From the NCBI GenBank assembly GCA_963678095.2, contig OY782746.1, positions 744,001 to 808,000 on the forward strand: a DNA stretch of 64,000 nucleotides, in the 5' to 3' direction. The notes under the pieces were generated by a model. It saw only the letters and a program-made list of their open reading frames with translations. It searched no databases and was not told where the DNA came from. Of this stretch, positions 17,035-25,644 are shown piece after piece; the first letter of the stretch is position 1; each line of letters opens with the position of its first letter. The DNA is from G963678095 sp963678095 (GTDB taxonomy: Bacteria; Bacillota; Negativicutes; Selenomonadales; Selenomonadaceae). Both the position numbers and the translations under genes were made by a program.

Positions 17035-18159
17035 TTATGCTAACTTTTTATTTTTTAAACGATATACGTATGCCAAAACTTCGGCTACGGATTTGTAAAG
17101 TTCTTGTGGCACCGAATCACCGATTTCAGCCGTTGCATATAAGGCCCTGGCTAGCGGTTTGTTTTCCACAATTGCCACATTGGCTTCACGGGCGACGTCC
17201 TTAATCTTTTGTGCGATCAGGTCCTGCCCTTTGGCTATAATAACCGGAGCCGCCATACCAGACTCATATTTTAAGGCTACGGCGAAATGCGTTGGATTCG
17301 TGATGATAACATCCGCCTTCGGAACTTCCTGCATCATGCGCTGCATCGCCATCTCCCGTTGTTTCTGACGAATTTTGCCCTTAATCTGCGGATCCCCTTC
17401 CGACTGCTTTGATTCATCTTTAATATCCTGTTTACTCATCTTCAGTTCCTGCAAATGCTGCCATTTCTGATAGACAAAGTCACAGACTGCCAAAACCATA
17501 ATGACCCCACAAATCTGGAAGGCAAGAACCATAATAACCTCCGACATATGCGCCATCGAAAATTGCAAATCCGCCGAAATCAGTTTCGGCATTTGTAGTA
17601 CCTCAGCCATTATGTACTTATAAATAAAATATCCGATAATAACTATTTTCAGTAAGGACTTTATTAGCTCGACCAAGGCCCGCTTTGAGAAAATACGGCC
17701 AAACCCCGTAATCGGATTCAGATTATCAAGCTTAAACTCCAGCGGTTCTGTCGTAAAATTAATCCCTACCTGGAACAAATTTATTGCAAGCCCTGTCACC
17801 ATAATAACCAACATAATTGGCAGGGCTGTTTTTGCCAAGACAACCATAATGCCTAAAAAAATCCGCATGATGGATTCTGTATCCACCGGCTGCATCAAAT
17901 GACTAAAAACATAAATCATATAACCAACAATTTCATTATATATAGATGAGCCAAAAACCTTTATGGATAAAAACCCGCTAAAAATAACAAAGGCCGCACT
18001 GATTTCCTGACTCTTGCCTACCTGCCCTTTTTTTCGGGCATCAGCTTGTCGCTTTGAAGTCGGTGCTTCGGTTTTTTCTCCAGCAAAAAGCTGCAGATCA
18101 AACGAGCTTATTTTAACGAATTGCCCGCAGCGCCGCGGATATGTTTCCATACATCTCAT
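17035..18159 (-). CDS. flhB: flagellar export gate protein FlhB
   Basis: Substrate-specificity switch of flagellar export, which cleaves itself. The 374-residue product has an N-terminal LQLFAGEKTEAPTSKRQADA typical of FlhB and four membrane segments between residues 45 and 225. The cytoplasmic domain carries the autocleavage site NPTH in VIITNPTHFAVALKYES. The frame starts inside the fliR end (47-base overlap) at ATG 18159, or three codons later at 18150; neither has a convincing ribosome binding site, so the start is uncertain, though the body of the gene is not. Confidence 0.95.
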   Translation of the reverse strand: MRCMETYPRRCGQFVKISSFDLQLFAGEKTEAPTSKRQADARKKGQVGKSQEISAAFVIFSGFLSIKVFGSSIYNEIVGYMIYVFSHLMQPVDTESIMRIFLGIMVVLAKTALPIMLVIMVTGLAINLFQVGINFTTEPLEFKLDNLNPITGFGRIFSKRALVELIKSLLKIVIIGYFIYKYIMAEVLQMPKLISADLQFSMAHMSEVIMVLAFQICGVIMVLAVCDFVYQKWQHLQELKMSKQDIKDESKQSEGDPQIKGKIRQKQREMAMQRMMQEVPKADVIITNPTHFAVALKYESGMAAPVIIAKGQDLIAQKIKDVAREANVAIVENKPLARALYATAEIGDSVPQELYKSVAEVLAYVYRLKNKKLA

Positions 18160-18895
18160 TAAACATCACATCCAAAAACAGAATGTAAAACGGCAGGGCA
18201 ATGGAAAGAACAAATAGTCCGATGACAATTTTAGCCGGAATCCCGACCACAAAAATATTCATCTGCGGCATCGTTCTCGCCAGCACGCCCAGACCAACAT
18301 CTGTCAGCAAAATAGCAAACAATACCGGCAAAGCGATCTTCATCCCGGTAACAAAAATTCCTCCGGTCATATCTACCATGAGATCCGATATACTCAAATC
18401 AAAAGTTGCTCCGAGCACCGGAATCATCTGAAAGCTTTCAAATAAACCGGAAATCACCATATGATGTCCATTGGTGACCAGAAAAATAATAATTCCTAAA
18501 TTATATAAAAAACTGCCGAGCAATGGAATTTGTTGCCCCGATGTCGGGTCAACCACATTGACGACGGCAAAACCTACCTGCATATCCAGTAATTTCCCAG
18601 CCATGTGAATCGCCGCAAAGGTAATATAGGCGACAAAACCGATCAGCCAGCCAACAATCAGCTCCACAATCACAGCCAACATATAGCCCACCACACTTTG
18701 CGGGATCTGAGGGATTCCCTGCTGGTCGATGACAGGAAAAAGCACCATAGCGATGGCAAATGCCGTTCCCGCACGAATATACACGGGAATATTCAGACTG
18801 CCAAAAAAAGGTGCAAGCAGAAATATTCCACTGACTCTGGTCAGCACTAATAAGAATAGTCCTGCATGATTTTGCATTATATCATACAGATCCAC
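18113..18895 (-). CDS. fliR: flagellar export protein FliR
   Basis: Export-gate membrane protein that forms the channel with FliP and FliQ. The 260 residues are almost entirely hydrophobic, with about six helices and the family motifs LLVLTRVSGIFLLAPFFGS and GFAVVNVVDPTSGQQIPLLG. The start is GTG at 18895, with GAGGAG eight bases upstream. The gene overlaps flhB at its 3' end, suggesting coupled synthesis of the two gate proteins. Confidence 0.96.
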   Translation of the reverse strand: MDLYDIMQNHAGLFLLVLTRVSGIFLLAPFFGSLNIPVYIRAGTAFAIAMVLFPVIDQQGIPQIPQSVVGYMLAVIVELIVGWLIGFVAYITFAAIHMAGKLLDMQVGFAVVNVVDPTSGQQIPLLGSFLYNLGIIIFLVTNGHHMVISGLFESFQMIPVLGATFDLSISDLMVDMTGGIFVTGMKIALPVLFAILLTDVGLGVLARTMPQMNIFVVGIPAKIVIGLFVLSIALPFYILFLDVMFNEMYGNISAALRAIR

Positions 18896-18910
18896 GTCAT
18901 CTACTCCTCA

Positions 18911-19180
18911 TCAGCCGATATACCCTGGTAAATTAATCAATATATTTGCCACATAATCAACCATTAGCCGCAGCATCCACGGGCCAAAGACAAGAACGGC
19001 CACAAAGACCGCTATAATCTTCGGAATAAACGCCAGTGTCTGTTCCTGAATCGAGGTTGTTGCCTGAAATACACTGACCAAAAGCCCTACCAGCAAGCCA
19101 AGACCAAGCATCGGCGCTGAAATCAGCATAACCATCATCAACGCCTCCTGCCCCAATTGAATAACTAAATCTCCCGACAT
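18911..19180 (-). CDS. fliQ: flagellar export protein FliQ
   Basis: The smallest export-gate subunit, at 89 residues with two membrane helices forming a hairpin. Recognisable segments are LIQLGQEALMMVMLISAPML, GLLVSVFQATTSIQEQTLAFIPK and a C-terminal helix GPWMLRLMVDYV. The TTSIQEQTL loop is highly conserved in FliQ and in SpaQ/EscS homologues. AAGGAG precedes the ATG. It lies between fliP and fliR. Confidence 0.97.
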   Translation of the reverse strand: MSGDLVIQLGQEALMMVMLISAPMLGLGLLVGLLVSVFQATTSIQEQTLAFIPKIIAVFVAVLVFGPWMLRLMVDYVANILINLPGYIG

Positions 19181-19191
19181 TTAACCACTCC

Positions 19192-19953
19192 TTACTTAAA
19201 ACTTACAATCAACGAGCGGATGAGCAAATGCCATCCATCCACCAGGACAAAAAGAAGTATTTTAAATGGCAGTGAAATCATGACTGGCGGCAGCATCATC
19301 ATTCCCATCGACATCAGAGTACTGGCAACAATCATATCAATTACGATAAACGGTATGTAAATCATAAATCCAATCTGAAATGCCGTCTTAAGCTCACTGA
19401 TAATATAAGCCGGGATTAAGGTAAAAGTCGAAACCTCTGCCGGTGATTCCGGGCGCTCTGCATCCGAAAGATTCACAAATAGCGCTAAATCAGACTCCCG
19501 CGTTTGCTTGAACATAAACTCGCGCACCGGCTCAACCACCTGTGCCAGTGCCTCTTCCTGCGTAATTTGCCCAGCCAGATATGGCTGCAGCCCATTGTCG
19601 TTTGCCTGACTCCAATAAGGGGCCATGATATAAAACGACAAAAACATTGCAAGCGCAACCACCACCTGGTTCGGCGGCATATTTTGCGTCGACAATGCAT
19701 TTCGCAGAAATGATAAAACTACAACAATCCGAATAAAGGCTGTTGTCATAATCAGAATGGAAGGCGCGATCGATAAAACCGTCATCAGGGCAAGAATCTG
19801 CAGACTCACTGCTACATCCTGCGGATTGCTCGATGCGCCAACTCCGATATTAACATTCGGGATCAAAGGCGCCGCTAGGACACTCTTTGGTATACCTATA
19901 AGTAAAAGCAGCAGAATTCCCGCTCCCCAAAACACCTGCCGTTGCCTTAACAC
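19192..19953 (-). CDS. fliP: flagellar export protein FliP
   Basis: Core of the export channel. I start it at GTG 19953, ten bases after GGAAGAGG (19964-19971). This gives 253 residues with a proper signal peptide (VFWGAGILLLLLIGIPKSV then LAAPL), normal for FliP. The open frame reaches 20031 but that would overlap fliO and bury the signal peptide. Further motifs are LIMTTAFIRIVVVLSFLRNA, MPPNQVVVALAMFLSFYIM and TAFQIGFMIYIPFIVIDMIV, with four membrane helices. It sits between fliO and fliQ. Confidence 0.94.
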   Translation of the reverse strand: MLRQRQVFWGAGILLLLLIGIPKSVLAAPLIPNVNIGVGASSNPQDVAVSLQILALMTVLSIAPSILIMTTAFIRIVVVLSFLRNALSTQNMPPNQVVVALAMFLSFYIMAPYWSQANDNGLQPYLAGQITQEEALAQVVEPVREFMFKQTRESDLALFVNLSDAERPESPAEVSTFTLIPAYIISELKTAFQIGFMIYIPFIVIDMIVASTLMSMGMMMLPPVMISLPFKILLFVLVDGWHLLIRSLIVSFK

Positions 19954-19972
19954 TAATTCACAACCTCTTCCT

Positions 19973-20533
19973 TTATTTACGATATCTTCCATCTTTAAAT
20001 AAAGCCGGAAGCCGGCGCGATATCTTATCAAGCGAGCTCAGCTGCTGGGAAAAAACCTTATCCAATCCCAGCACAGGAACTGCTTCCCGGCTTTGGATCC
20101 GCAGCTTCTCAATCTCTTTTTCATCCGTTATTTCCTGCAATAAGGTCACGCCATGTTCCGCAACACCCAAGAGCAGAACTTTTCCGGCAATCTCAACAGC
20201 ACAGACAGATTTCCCCGGCCCCAAGGGTAAATTTTCCAGCAATTTCCCTTCCGTTCTCGTGTCAAACCTGGCAAAACGTCCGCCCAAAAAACGCGAAACA
20301 AAATAGGCCATAGCCAGCACAAAGACAAAGACTGCAAGCAGACTGATCAGATATGCCAGCGTCGACCACCAGGAGGACTGGCTTGGATGTGGGTCAGCTT
20401 CCTTATATGACGATAAATAACCACTGCCGTCAGCAGCAGCCGCCTGCGCTGCCTGTGCCAGCGAAGGATCTATCCACAGCAGACAGGCGGCGCATAAAAG
20501 CCCCGCCATCAACATATACTTTAAATTTTTCAT
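19973..20533 (-). CDS. fliO: flagellar export accessory protein FliO/FliZ
   Basis: FliO helps FliP assemble into the export gate. The 186-residue protein has an N-terminal signal peptide ending near ALAQAAQA-like residues (SLAQAAQA), then one membrane helix (LAYLISLLAVFVFVLAMAYF). A basic cytoplasmic domain with LENLPLGPGKSVCAVEIAGK and LLLGVAEHGVTLLQEI matches the FliO family. Its ATG shares a base with the cheY stop (TAATG), so expression is coupled to cheY. Confidence 0.92.
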   Translation of the reverse strand: MKNLKYMLMAGLLCAACLLWIDPSLAQAAQAAAADGSGYLSSYKEADPHPSQSSWWSTLAYLISLLAVFVFVLAMAYFVSRFLGGRFARFDTRTEGKLLENLPLGPGKSVCAVEIAGKVLLLGVAEHGVTLLQEITDEKEIEKLRIQSREAVPVLGLDKVFSQQLSSLDKISRRLPALFKDGRYRK

Positions 20534-20895
20534 TAACCTACTGCTTTGCGCACAGCTTCCAATACGCGATCCGGCTGAAACGGCTTAACAATAAAATCAC
20601 GAGCCCCAGCCTGAATAGCTTCAATTACCATAGCCTGCTGGCCCATAGCACTGCACATAATAACCTTCGCATTAGGATCAATCTTCTTAATTTCCTTCAC
20701 AGCACTGATGCCATCCATTTCCGGCATCGTAATGTCCATCGTCGTCAGATCCGGTTTAAGCTCCTGATACTTTTCCAAAGCCTTCAAACCATTTTCTGCT
20801 TCACCGACAACTTCATAGCCGTTTTTGCTCAAAATATCTTTAACCATCATTCTCATAAACGCTGCATCATCAACGACTAAAATTCTAATTGCCAT
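20533..20895 (-). CDS. cheY: chemotaxis response regulator CheY
   Basis: Single-domain receiver that binds the motor switch when phosphorylated by CheA. The 120 residues have the acidic pair DD at 9-10, acceptor Asp54 in TMDITMPEMDG, Ser in MCSAMGQ and Lys in FIVKPF. All active-site positions are intact. ATG 20895 is preferred over the ATG two codons earlier because GGGGAGAG lies at the better distance. It follows fliY after a 96-base gap that contains a promoter-like sequence. Confidence 0.97.
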   Translation of the reverse strand: MAIRILVVDDAAFMRMMVKDILSKNGYEVVGEAENGLKALEKYQELKPDLTTMDITMPEMDGISAVKEIKKIDPNAKVIMCSAMGQQAMVIEAIQAGARDFIVKPFQPDRVLEAVRKAVG

Positions 20896-20963
20896 TTTCA
20901 TCTCTCCCCATATCTCTTTTTATACATTAAGCTTGTATCTGTTTGCATAATCATAACACTTTG

Positions 20964-20992
20964 ATTATATAGTATTTAGCCCGTTTTCTCAA
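20964..20992 (-). promoter_or_regulatory. internal sigma-A-type promoter before cheY
   Basis: In the only sizeable gap of this stretch, the minus strand has TTGAGA (20987-20992), a 17-base spacer and a perfect TATAAT (20964-20969). The start site would be near 20957, about 60 bases before cheY. It could give a second transcript for cheY, the export gate and the che genes. Use in vivo is not shown by sequence. Confidence 0.65.
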
Positions 20993-20997
20993 CTGCA

Positions 20998-22194
20998 CTA
21001 CTGTAAATTCTTCGTGCGTTCAAGCGGACTTACAATATCCGTAATGCGAACACCAAAATTTTCATCGATAACGACAACTTCACCTTTAGCGAGCAACTTG
21101 CCATTGACGAGAATATCCACCGGTTCCCCGGCAAGCTTATCAAGTTCGACAATCGACCCCGTAGAAAGCTCCAAAATATCACGGATTCTTTTTTTCGTGC
21201 GTCCAAGTTCAACCGTCACCTGCAACGGTACATCAAGAATCAGGCCAATATTGGCATCGTTGACCGCTACCGGTTCAGTAGAAAGCGGCGTAAACTGCGC
21301 CGGCTGTACCGGAACATTCGAAGCCACACGGGCCTGATTCGGCACGTAAGGCTGTGCATAAGCTGCCGGGGCTGGTGCTGCCATTGGCGCAGCTGGTGGT
21401 GGTGTATATGCCGCTGGCTGCGCTGGCGCCGCCGCCATCGGAGCAGGCGCCGGCTGCGGCGCTGGTGCAGGGGCTGGCGCCGGTTCTTCAGCTGCGGCTG
21501 CCCCATTGAGCAAGCTTTCTACCATTTCTTTGGATATGTTGAGTGGCAAAATCTGCATGATCTCACTGTCAATCAAACCCTCAACTTCCATCCGGAATGA
21601 AATGCGTACGACAGGATCATCCTGCCCGACAATTTCTGTCACCTTCTCTGCGCTTGCAAGATCAATCAGATTGACCTTGGGGGGCGATATATCAATTTTC
21701 TGGCTAAACATCGTTGACAACGAAGTTGCTACCGCTCCCATCATCTGATTCATGGCTTCACCAACAGCACTCATCCGAATCTCATCGAGTTCTGTCTCCG
21801 GCGCTGTGCCATCACCGCCCATCATCAAATCGGCAATGATACAGGAATCCTGCGCCTGTATTGCCAGCAGGTTACTGCCTTCAATCCCCTTTGTGTAGCC
21901 AACCTCAACAATCAGATATGGCATCGGATAATGATTGCGTATCTGCGTTACCGTGTCAATCGACACAGTGGGCGTTGTTATTGATACCTTGTGCCCTAAA
22001 AGTACAGACAGCGTCGTTGCCGCACTGCCCATTGAAATATTGCCAATTTCCCCCAGCGCATCGTTTTGTATATCTGTCAGCTCTTCCATTACCGGCGAAG
22101 GTGCTGAGTCGGCATCTGCTGCAGTATCCGCAGATGCCATTCCACCGTTTAATAATGCATCTATTTCTTCCTGCGAAATTAAATCATCACTCAT
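20998..22194 (-). CDS. fliY: flagellar motor switch phosphatase FliY
   Basis: C-ring protein of Firmicutes that joins a CheC-like CheY-P phosphatase to a FliN domain. The 398-residue product has a FliM-binding N-terminal peptide (DDLISQEEIDALLNGG) and CheC-type repeats with active-site cores GEIGNISMGSAATTL and VGEAMNQMMG. A Pro/Ala linker of about 55 residues (EEPAPAPAPAPQPAPAP) leads to a C-terminal SpoA domain (LDVPLQVTVELGRTKKRI). ATG 22194 overlaps the fliM stop and has GAGG upstream. Confidence 0.95.
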   Translation of the reverse strand: MSDDLISQEEIDALLNGGMASADTAADADSAPSPVMEELTDIQNDALGEIGNISMGSAATTLSVLLGHKVSITTPTVSIDTVTQIRNHYPMPYLIVEVGYTKGIEGSNLLAIQAQDSCIIADLMMGGDGTAPETELDEIRMSAVGEAMNQMMGAVATSLSTMFSQKIDISPPKVNLIDLASAEKVTEIVGQDDPVVRISFRMEVEGLIDSEIMQILPLNISKEMVESLLNGAAAAEEPAPAPAPAPQPAPAPMAAAPAQPAAYTPPPAAPMAAPAPAAYAQPYVPNQARVASNVPVQPAQFTPLSTEPVAVNDANIGLILDVPLQVTVELGRTKKRIRDILELSTGSIVELDKLAGEPVDILVNGKLLAKGEVVVIDENFGVRITDIVSPLERTKNLQ

Positions 22195-23194
22195 TGTTAT
22201 CCTCATCGCCTTCCGTAATTACTCTTGTAATTTGTACTGCGGCATTTTTGCCAAAGGTCCCTGGCCGACAGTAAAATTTAGGTCGTTTGCCGATAATGCA
22301 TTTCAACTCATCATCCACTTTTGTATCAAGCTGCAAAACATCGCCAAAACCCAGGGTCAAAAACTCCTGAATCGTTATGTCAATCGATCCGAGTTCAACA
22401 GCTACCTGTACCGATGTATTGCGAATTTTGCGTTGCAAGACTTCAATCTGTTCCGGATGATCTTCCTTGTTGGCCACCGAAGCTGCCACCCAAAACGTCG
22501 TCGTCAGCTTCGACATAATCGGTTCAAGTACCAGATACGGAATGCAAATGTTCATTAACCCTTCAACATTGCCAACTCTGACCTGCAGCGTTATGATGAC
22601 AACCATATCGCTTGGCGGCACGATCTGAGTAAACTGTGGATTTGTCTCCATCGCCTCAAGTTGTGGCGAAATATTGATCACATTTTCCCATGCATCCTTA
22701 AAACCTGATATTGCGGCATTCATAATCTTGCGCATAACAGCTTCTTCAATCTCTGTCAGCACCCGGACTTTCATCGCACTTTCACCGGTACCACCAAATA
22801 AACGATCAATGATAGCAAAGGCTATGCTAGGATTTATTTCCATAATCACATTGCCCTTTAACGGTGGTACTGCCAAAACCCCGATGACGCTTGGATTTGA
22901 AAGCGAGCGGACAAATTCCTCATATGTCAGCTGCTCGACAGAAGCAACCTCAACATTCACCATCGTTCGCAAATGCGTTGACAAGTAGGTATTTAAAAGG
23001 CGGGCAAAGTTTTCATGCAGCATGTATAGCGTACGTATCTGATCCTTAGAAAACTTATCCGGCCGTTTAAAATCATAAACTTTTACCTTCTTCTGTTCCT
23101 CTGCATCTCTTACTTCCTCAGCAGAAACAGCTCCAGTAGAAATAGCCGACAATAGTTTATCTATCTCAGACTGTGATAAGACATCTTCCCCCAA
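22187..23194 (-). CDS. fliM: flagellar motor switch protein FliM
   Basis: Middle component of the C ring and the docking site for CheY-P. The 335 residues include the N-terminal CheY-binding peptide (LSQSEIDKLLSAI, the LSQxEIDxLL motif), the FliM core (YDFKRPDKFSKDQIRTLYML and GGTGESAMKVRVLTEIEEAV), and the C-terminal SpoA domain (LGSIDITIQEFLTLGFGDVL). The start is TTG 23194, with AAGGAGG about eight bases upstream. Located between fliL and fliY as usual. Confidence 0.97.
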   Translation of the reverse strand: MGEDVLSQSEIDKLLSAISTGAVSAEEVRDAEEQKKVKVYDFKRPDKFSKDQIRTLYMLHENFARLLNTYLSTHLRTMVNVEVASVEQLTYEEFVRSLSNPSVIGVLAVPPLKGNVIMEINPSIAFAIIDRLFGGTGESAMKVRVLTEIEEAVMRKIMNAAISGFKDAWENVINISPQLEAMETNPQFTQIVPPSDMVVIITLQVRVGNVEGLMNICIPYLVLEPIMSKLTTTFWVAASVANKEDHPEQIEVLQRKIRNTSVQVAVELGSIDITIQEFLTLGFGDVLQLDTKVDDELKCIIGKRPKFYCRPGTFGKNAAVQITRVITEGDEDNNE

Positions 23195-23233
23195 TCTTTT
23201 TCCTCCTTTCCCTACCTTTTAACATTTAATCAA

Positions 23234-23719
23234 TTATTGAAAAACAAAATTGGTGATATAGACCGCATATACCGATCCTTCGCCAAGCTGTTTGTTTAAC
23301 TCTGTCTTAATTTGATCCTTTAGTGCATCCTGCTTATTGGGTTCAAATTCATCAATTTTCTGCGCCCGTAGCATTTGTACTACCGAATCAAGCACTTTGG
23401 TTTCCGCATCTACATTGATCTTGCCCTCAGTAAAATTGCGTTTATCCCCGGGATTCATCTCCAGGACAATGCCAACTTTCAAAAAGCGACCGGATTTGAC
23501 ACCGCCCACGTTGACGATAATGCCATTTTTCGGATCACCGAGCTTGACAAAGGTCCCTGGTTCATGAGTCACTGCCTTGCCGACCGAGTCGGTCATCACC
23601 TTTGTCGTGACAAAATACGATATACCTCCGGCTAAAATTAAGCCGACAATTACCAGCGCTCCAATAATCAGTGCCGGTGATTTCTTCTTTTTTTCTACAA
23701 CAACTTCTTCATCAGCCAT
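23234..23719 (-). CDS. fliL: flagellar basal-body-associated protein FliL
   Basis: Single-pass membrane protein around the stator that supports torque. The 161 residues comprise a short basic cytoplasmic start (VEKKKKS), one membrane helix (ALIIGALVIVGLILAGGISY) and an outside domain with stomatin-like character ending in KTELNKQLGEGSVYAVYITN, the conserved FliL C-terminus. GGAGG precedes the ATG. The stator genes motA and motB, which can follow flbD, are not found here. Confidence 0.94.
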   Translation of the reverse strand: MADEEVVVEKKKKSPALIIGALVIVGLILAGGISYFVTTKVMTDSVGKAVTHEPGTFVKLGDPKNGIIVNVGGVKSGRFLKVGIVLEMNPGDKRNFTEGKINVDAETKVLDSVVQMLRAQKIDEFEPNKQDALKDQIKTELNKQLGEGSVYAVYITNFVFQ

Positions 23720-23788
23720 TTTTCACACCTCCATGATGTTCTATACATTGACTTGTCAGCGATAAACAGTAAACTCGCTGTCTGTTTT

Positions 23789-23887
23789 CTATGTACCGCT
23801 GCCGCTGGAATAACTGCCAAGCCTGCCGCATCCCTGCATCTTCGAACCTATATCTGAAAATGGTCTTCTTTTCCTGTTACCGGCCAT
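23789..23887 (-). CDS. possible 32-residue basic peptide between flbD and fliL
   Basis: The 180-base gap between flbD and fliL holds a minus-strand frame of 33 codons. It starts at ATG 13 bases after the flbD stop and encodes a basic, Gly/Ser-rich peptide (MAGNRKRRPFSD, later GSYSSGSG). No clear ribosome binding site is present, only GAAAAG. It may be chance. I list it because the gap is unusually long for this packed cluster and nothing else explains it. Confidence 0.2.
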   Translation of the reverse strand: MAGNRKRRPFSDIGSKMQGCGRLGSYSSGSGT

Positions 23888-23900
23888 TGTCTTTTCAAAG

Positions 23901-24101
23901 TTAAAAGCTCTTCAGAGCCCGCCGATATGTCATTACCCGGCGTACGACCTCATCCATTTTTTCTCCCACGATCAGCTTCTTACCATTTATCAAAGTAATT
24001 ACGGTATCTGGCGTCTGTTCTACTGTCTCTATAATTTCTGCATTTAAAATGAATTCACCTTTATTATTTGCTTCTGAATTAAATTTTGTCAGTTTAATCA
24101 T
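23901..24101 (-). CDS. flbD: flagellar protein FlbD
   Basis: Small soluble protein (66 residues) of the FlbD family found in spirochaete and Firmicute flagellar operons; its role is unknown, though it is not the Caulobacter regulator of the same name. The sequence IKLTKFNSE, FILNAEIIETVEQTPDTVIT and LINGKKLIVGEKMDEVVRRV matches the family. The frame opens at ATG 24116, but relatives begin with MIKLT, so ATG 24101 is preferred with moderate confidence. It lies between flgE and fliL. Confidence 0.9.
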   Translation of the reverse strand: MIKLTKFNSEANNKGEFILNAEIIETVEQTPDTVITLINGKKLIVGEKMDEVVRRVMTYRRALKSF

Positions 24102-24126
24102 GGAATCCAACCCCATTCTTTAATAT

Positions 24127-24146
24127 AAGGGGGATTTCTCCCCCTT
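24127..24146 (-). other. GAAA-tetraloop hairpin between flgE and flbD
   Basis: AAGGGGGA and TCCCCCTT form an 8-bp stem capped by a GAAA tetraloop on the minus strand, just below the flgE stop. There is no T-run, so it is not a normal terminator. It may stabilise the 3' end of flgE mRNA, which encodes an abundant structural protein. Confidence 0.55.
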
Positions 24147-24160
24147 TATATCAGATTATT

Positions 24161-25567
24161 TTATCGTTTCATGCTGATCAGCGTGTCCAGCATCTCATCC
24201 GAAACCGTAATGATTTTTGAATTTGACTGAAAACCACGCTGCGTGACGATCATATCACTGAATTCATTGGACAGATCGACATTCGACATTTCCAGAGCTG
24301 ACGGCGTCAAGCTGCTTCCGCTGGCTGTAATCGTCGAAATCTGAACTTTACCCGAATTGTTTGATGCCGAGTAAAGGCTTGATCCCGACTTTTCAAGTCC
24401 TGCCGGATTGTTGAAGGTTGCTATTGCCACCTGCGCCAAGGAACGTTTCTGATTGTTAGTGAAAGTACCGGTGATGATCCCCGAGCTGTCAATTGCCACG
24501 CTTTTGAGGGATCCAGCTGCATAACCATCATAATCCGTGCAGGCCGCTGTCGATTCTCCGGCATATTGTGTCAGCTTCGAAAAATCAATACTGATCGAAG
24601 AATTTGCCGCCCCATTCGTATAGGCAGTCAAGGCCAACGTTGCCGCCCCACTTTTATAGGATCCGTCTGTATTAAAGACGATCGGCACACTTACCGCTGC
24701 ATTGGTTGCTCCAGTTACCGCATTGGCAGCAATATCAGCCTGCCAGGTGTTCGCCGTAGCTGTCTTTGTCAGTGTCAAAGGAACACTGTATTTTGTTCCT
24801 AAGCTATCGTAAACCGTCAAGCTTGTTGATATTGGCAAACTATAACCAATATTGCCGGTATACCCGCCTGTTGTAACTGTTTTTGTCGATCCGTCAGACA
24901 ATTTAACCGTTAAGGATTTTATCTGGGTCCCCGTCGCACCAGCTACAATCGGACCGGCAGATCCAGTTGTAATCGTAGCTCCGCTCGTGCCATCAGCCAA
25001 ATTAGGCGTAATGCTGGAAATTGTTGCCGTATCGGCTGATAAATTTTTGCTGTAGGTCGCTGATGTTGTCGCCGTCGCTGTCATCGACGTGTCTGCCGCA
25101 ACGACGATATTGGTCGGCGCTGCTGTCGTGTCAATCACGCCGTTTGTTCCCATCCAGCCCTGTACTTTTAAACCGTTCCCAGGCAGGCAGTAATTTCCTT
25201 TTTCATCGAATTCAAATGCGCCATCGCGCGTGTAATAACTGCTGTTGCCATCATTTACTACAAAAAAGCCCGCCCCGGACAAGCAAAGATCAGTGTTTTT
25301 CCCGGTCGACTGTACACTACCATTCGTAAAAATTGTATCAATACTGCCAATGCCAACTCCCAGCCCGATCTGTTTTGGGTTGGTTCCACCTCTGGTTCCC
25401 GATGCGGAAGACGCTGAGGTAAGTGTCTGGCTCAGGGTATCCTGGAAAGTCACACGGCCTGATTTAAATCCCGCCGTATTTACATTGGCGATATTGTTGC
25501 CGATAACGTCCATTTTAGTCTGGTGATTTTTTAATCCGGCAACTGCCGAAAACAAGGAACGCATCAT
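24161..25567 (-). CDS. flgE: flagellar hook protein FlgE
   Basis: Structural subunit of the hook, exported through the flagellar channel. The 468 residues begin MMRSLFSAVAGLKNHQTKMD, followed by VIGNNIANVNTAGFKSGRVT, the rod/hook N-terminal motif. The C-terminus has SNVDLSNEFSDMIVTQRGFQ and SNSKIITVSDEMLDTL, the matching coiled helix. The middle is a Thr/Ser/Ala-rich variable surface domain (TMTATATTSATYSKNLSADT). AAGGAGA precedes the ATG. It lies after flgD and the TIGR02530-type gene. Confidence 0.96.
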   Translation of the reverse strand: MMRSLFSAVAGLKNHQTKMDVIGNNIANVNTAGFKSGRVTFQDTLSQTLTSASSASGTRGGTNPKQIGLGVGIGSIDTIFTNGSVQSTGKNTDLCLSGAGFFVVNDGNSSYYTRDGAFEFDEKGNYCLPGNGLKVQGWMGTNGVIDTTAAPTNIVVAADTSMTATATTSATYSKNLSADTATISSITPNLADGTSGATITTGSAGPIVAGATGTQIKSLTVKLSDGSTKTVTTGGYTGNIGYSLPISTSLTVYDSLGTKYSVPLTLTKTATANTWQADIAANAVTGATNAAVSVPIVFNTDGSYKSGAATLALTAYTNGAANSSISIDFSKLTQYAGESTAACTDYDGYAAGSLKSVAIDSSGIITGTFTNNQKRSLAQVAIATFNNPAGLEKSGSSLYSASNNSGKVQISTITASGSSLTPSALEMSNVDLSNEFSDMIVTQRGFQSNSKIITVSDEMLDTLISMKR

Positions 25568-25644
25568 AATAAATCTTTCTCCTTTTTATCTGTGCAGCAG
25601 GCTGCTTCTGTCATTCCGCAGCCGTAAGCTCCCCGAAGGTCCGG

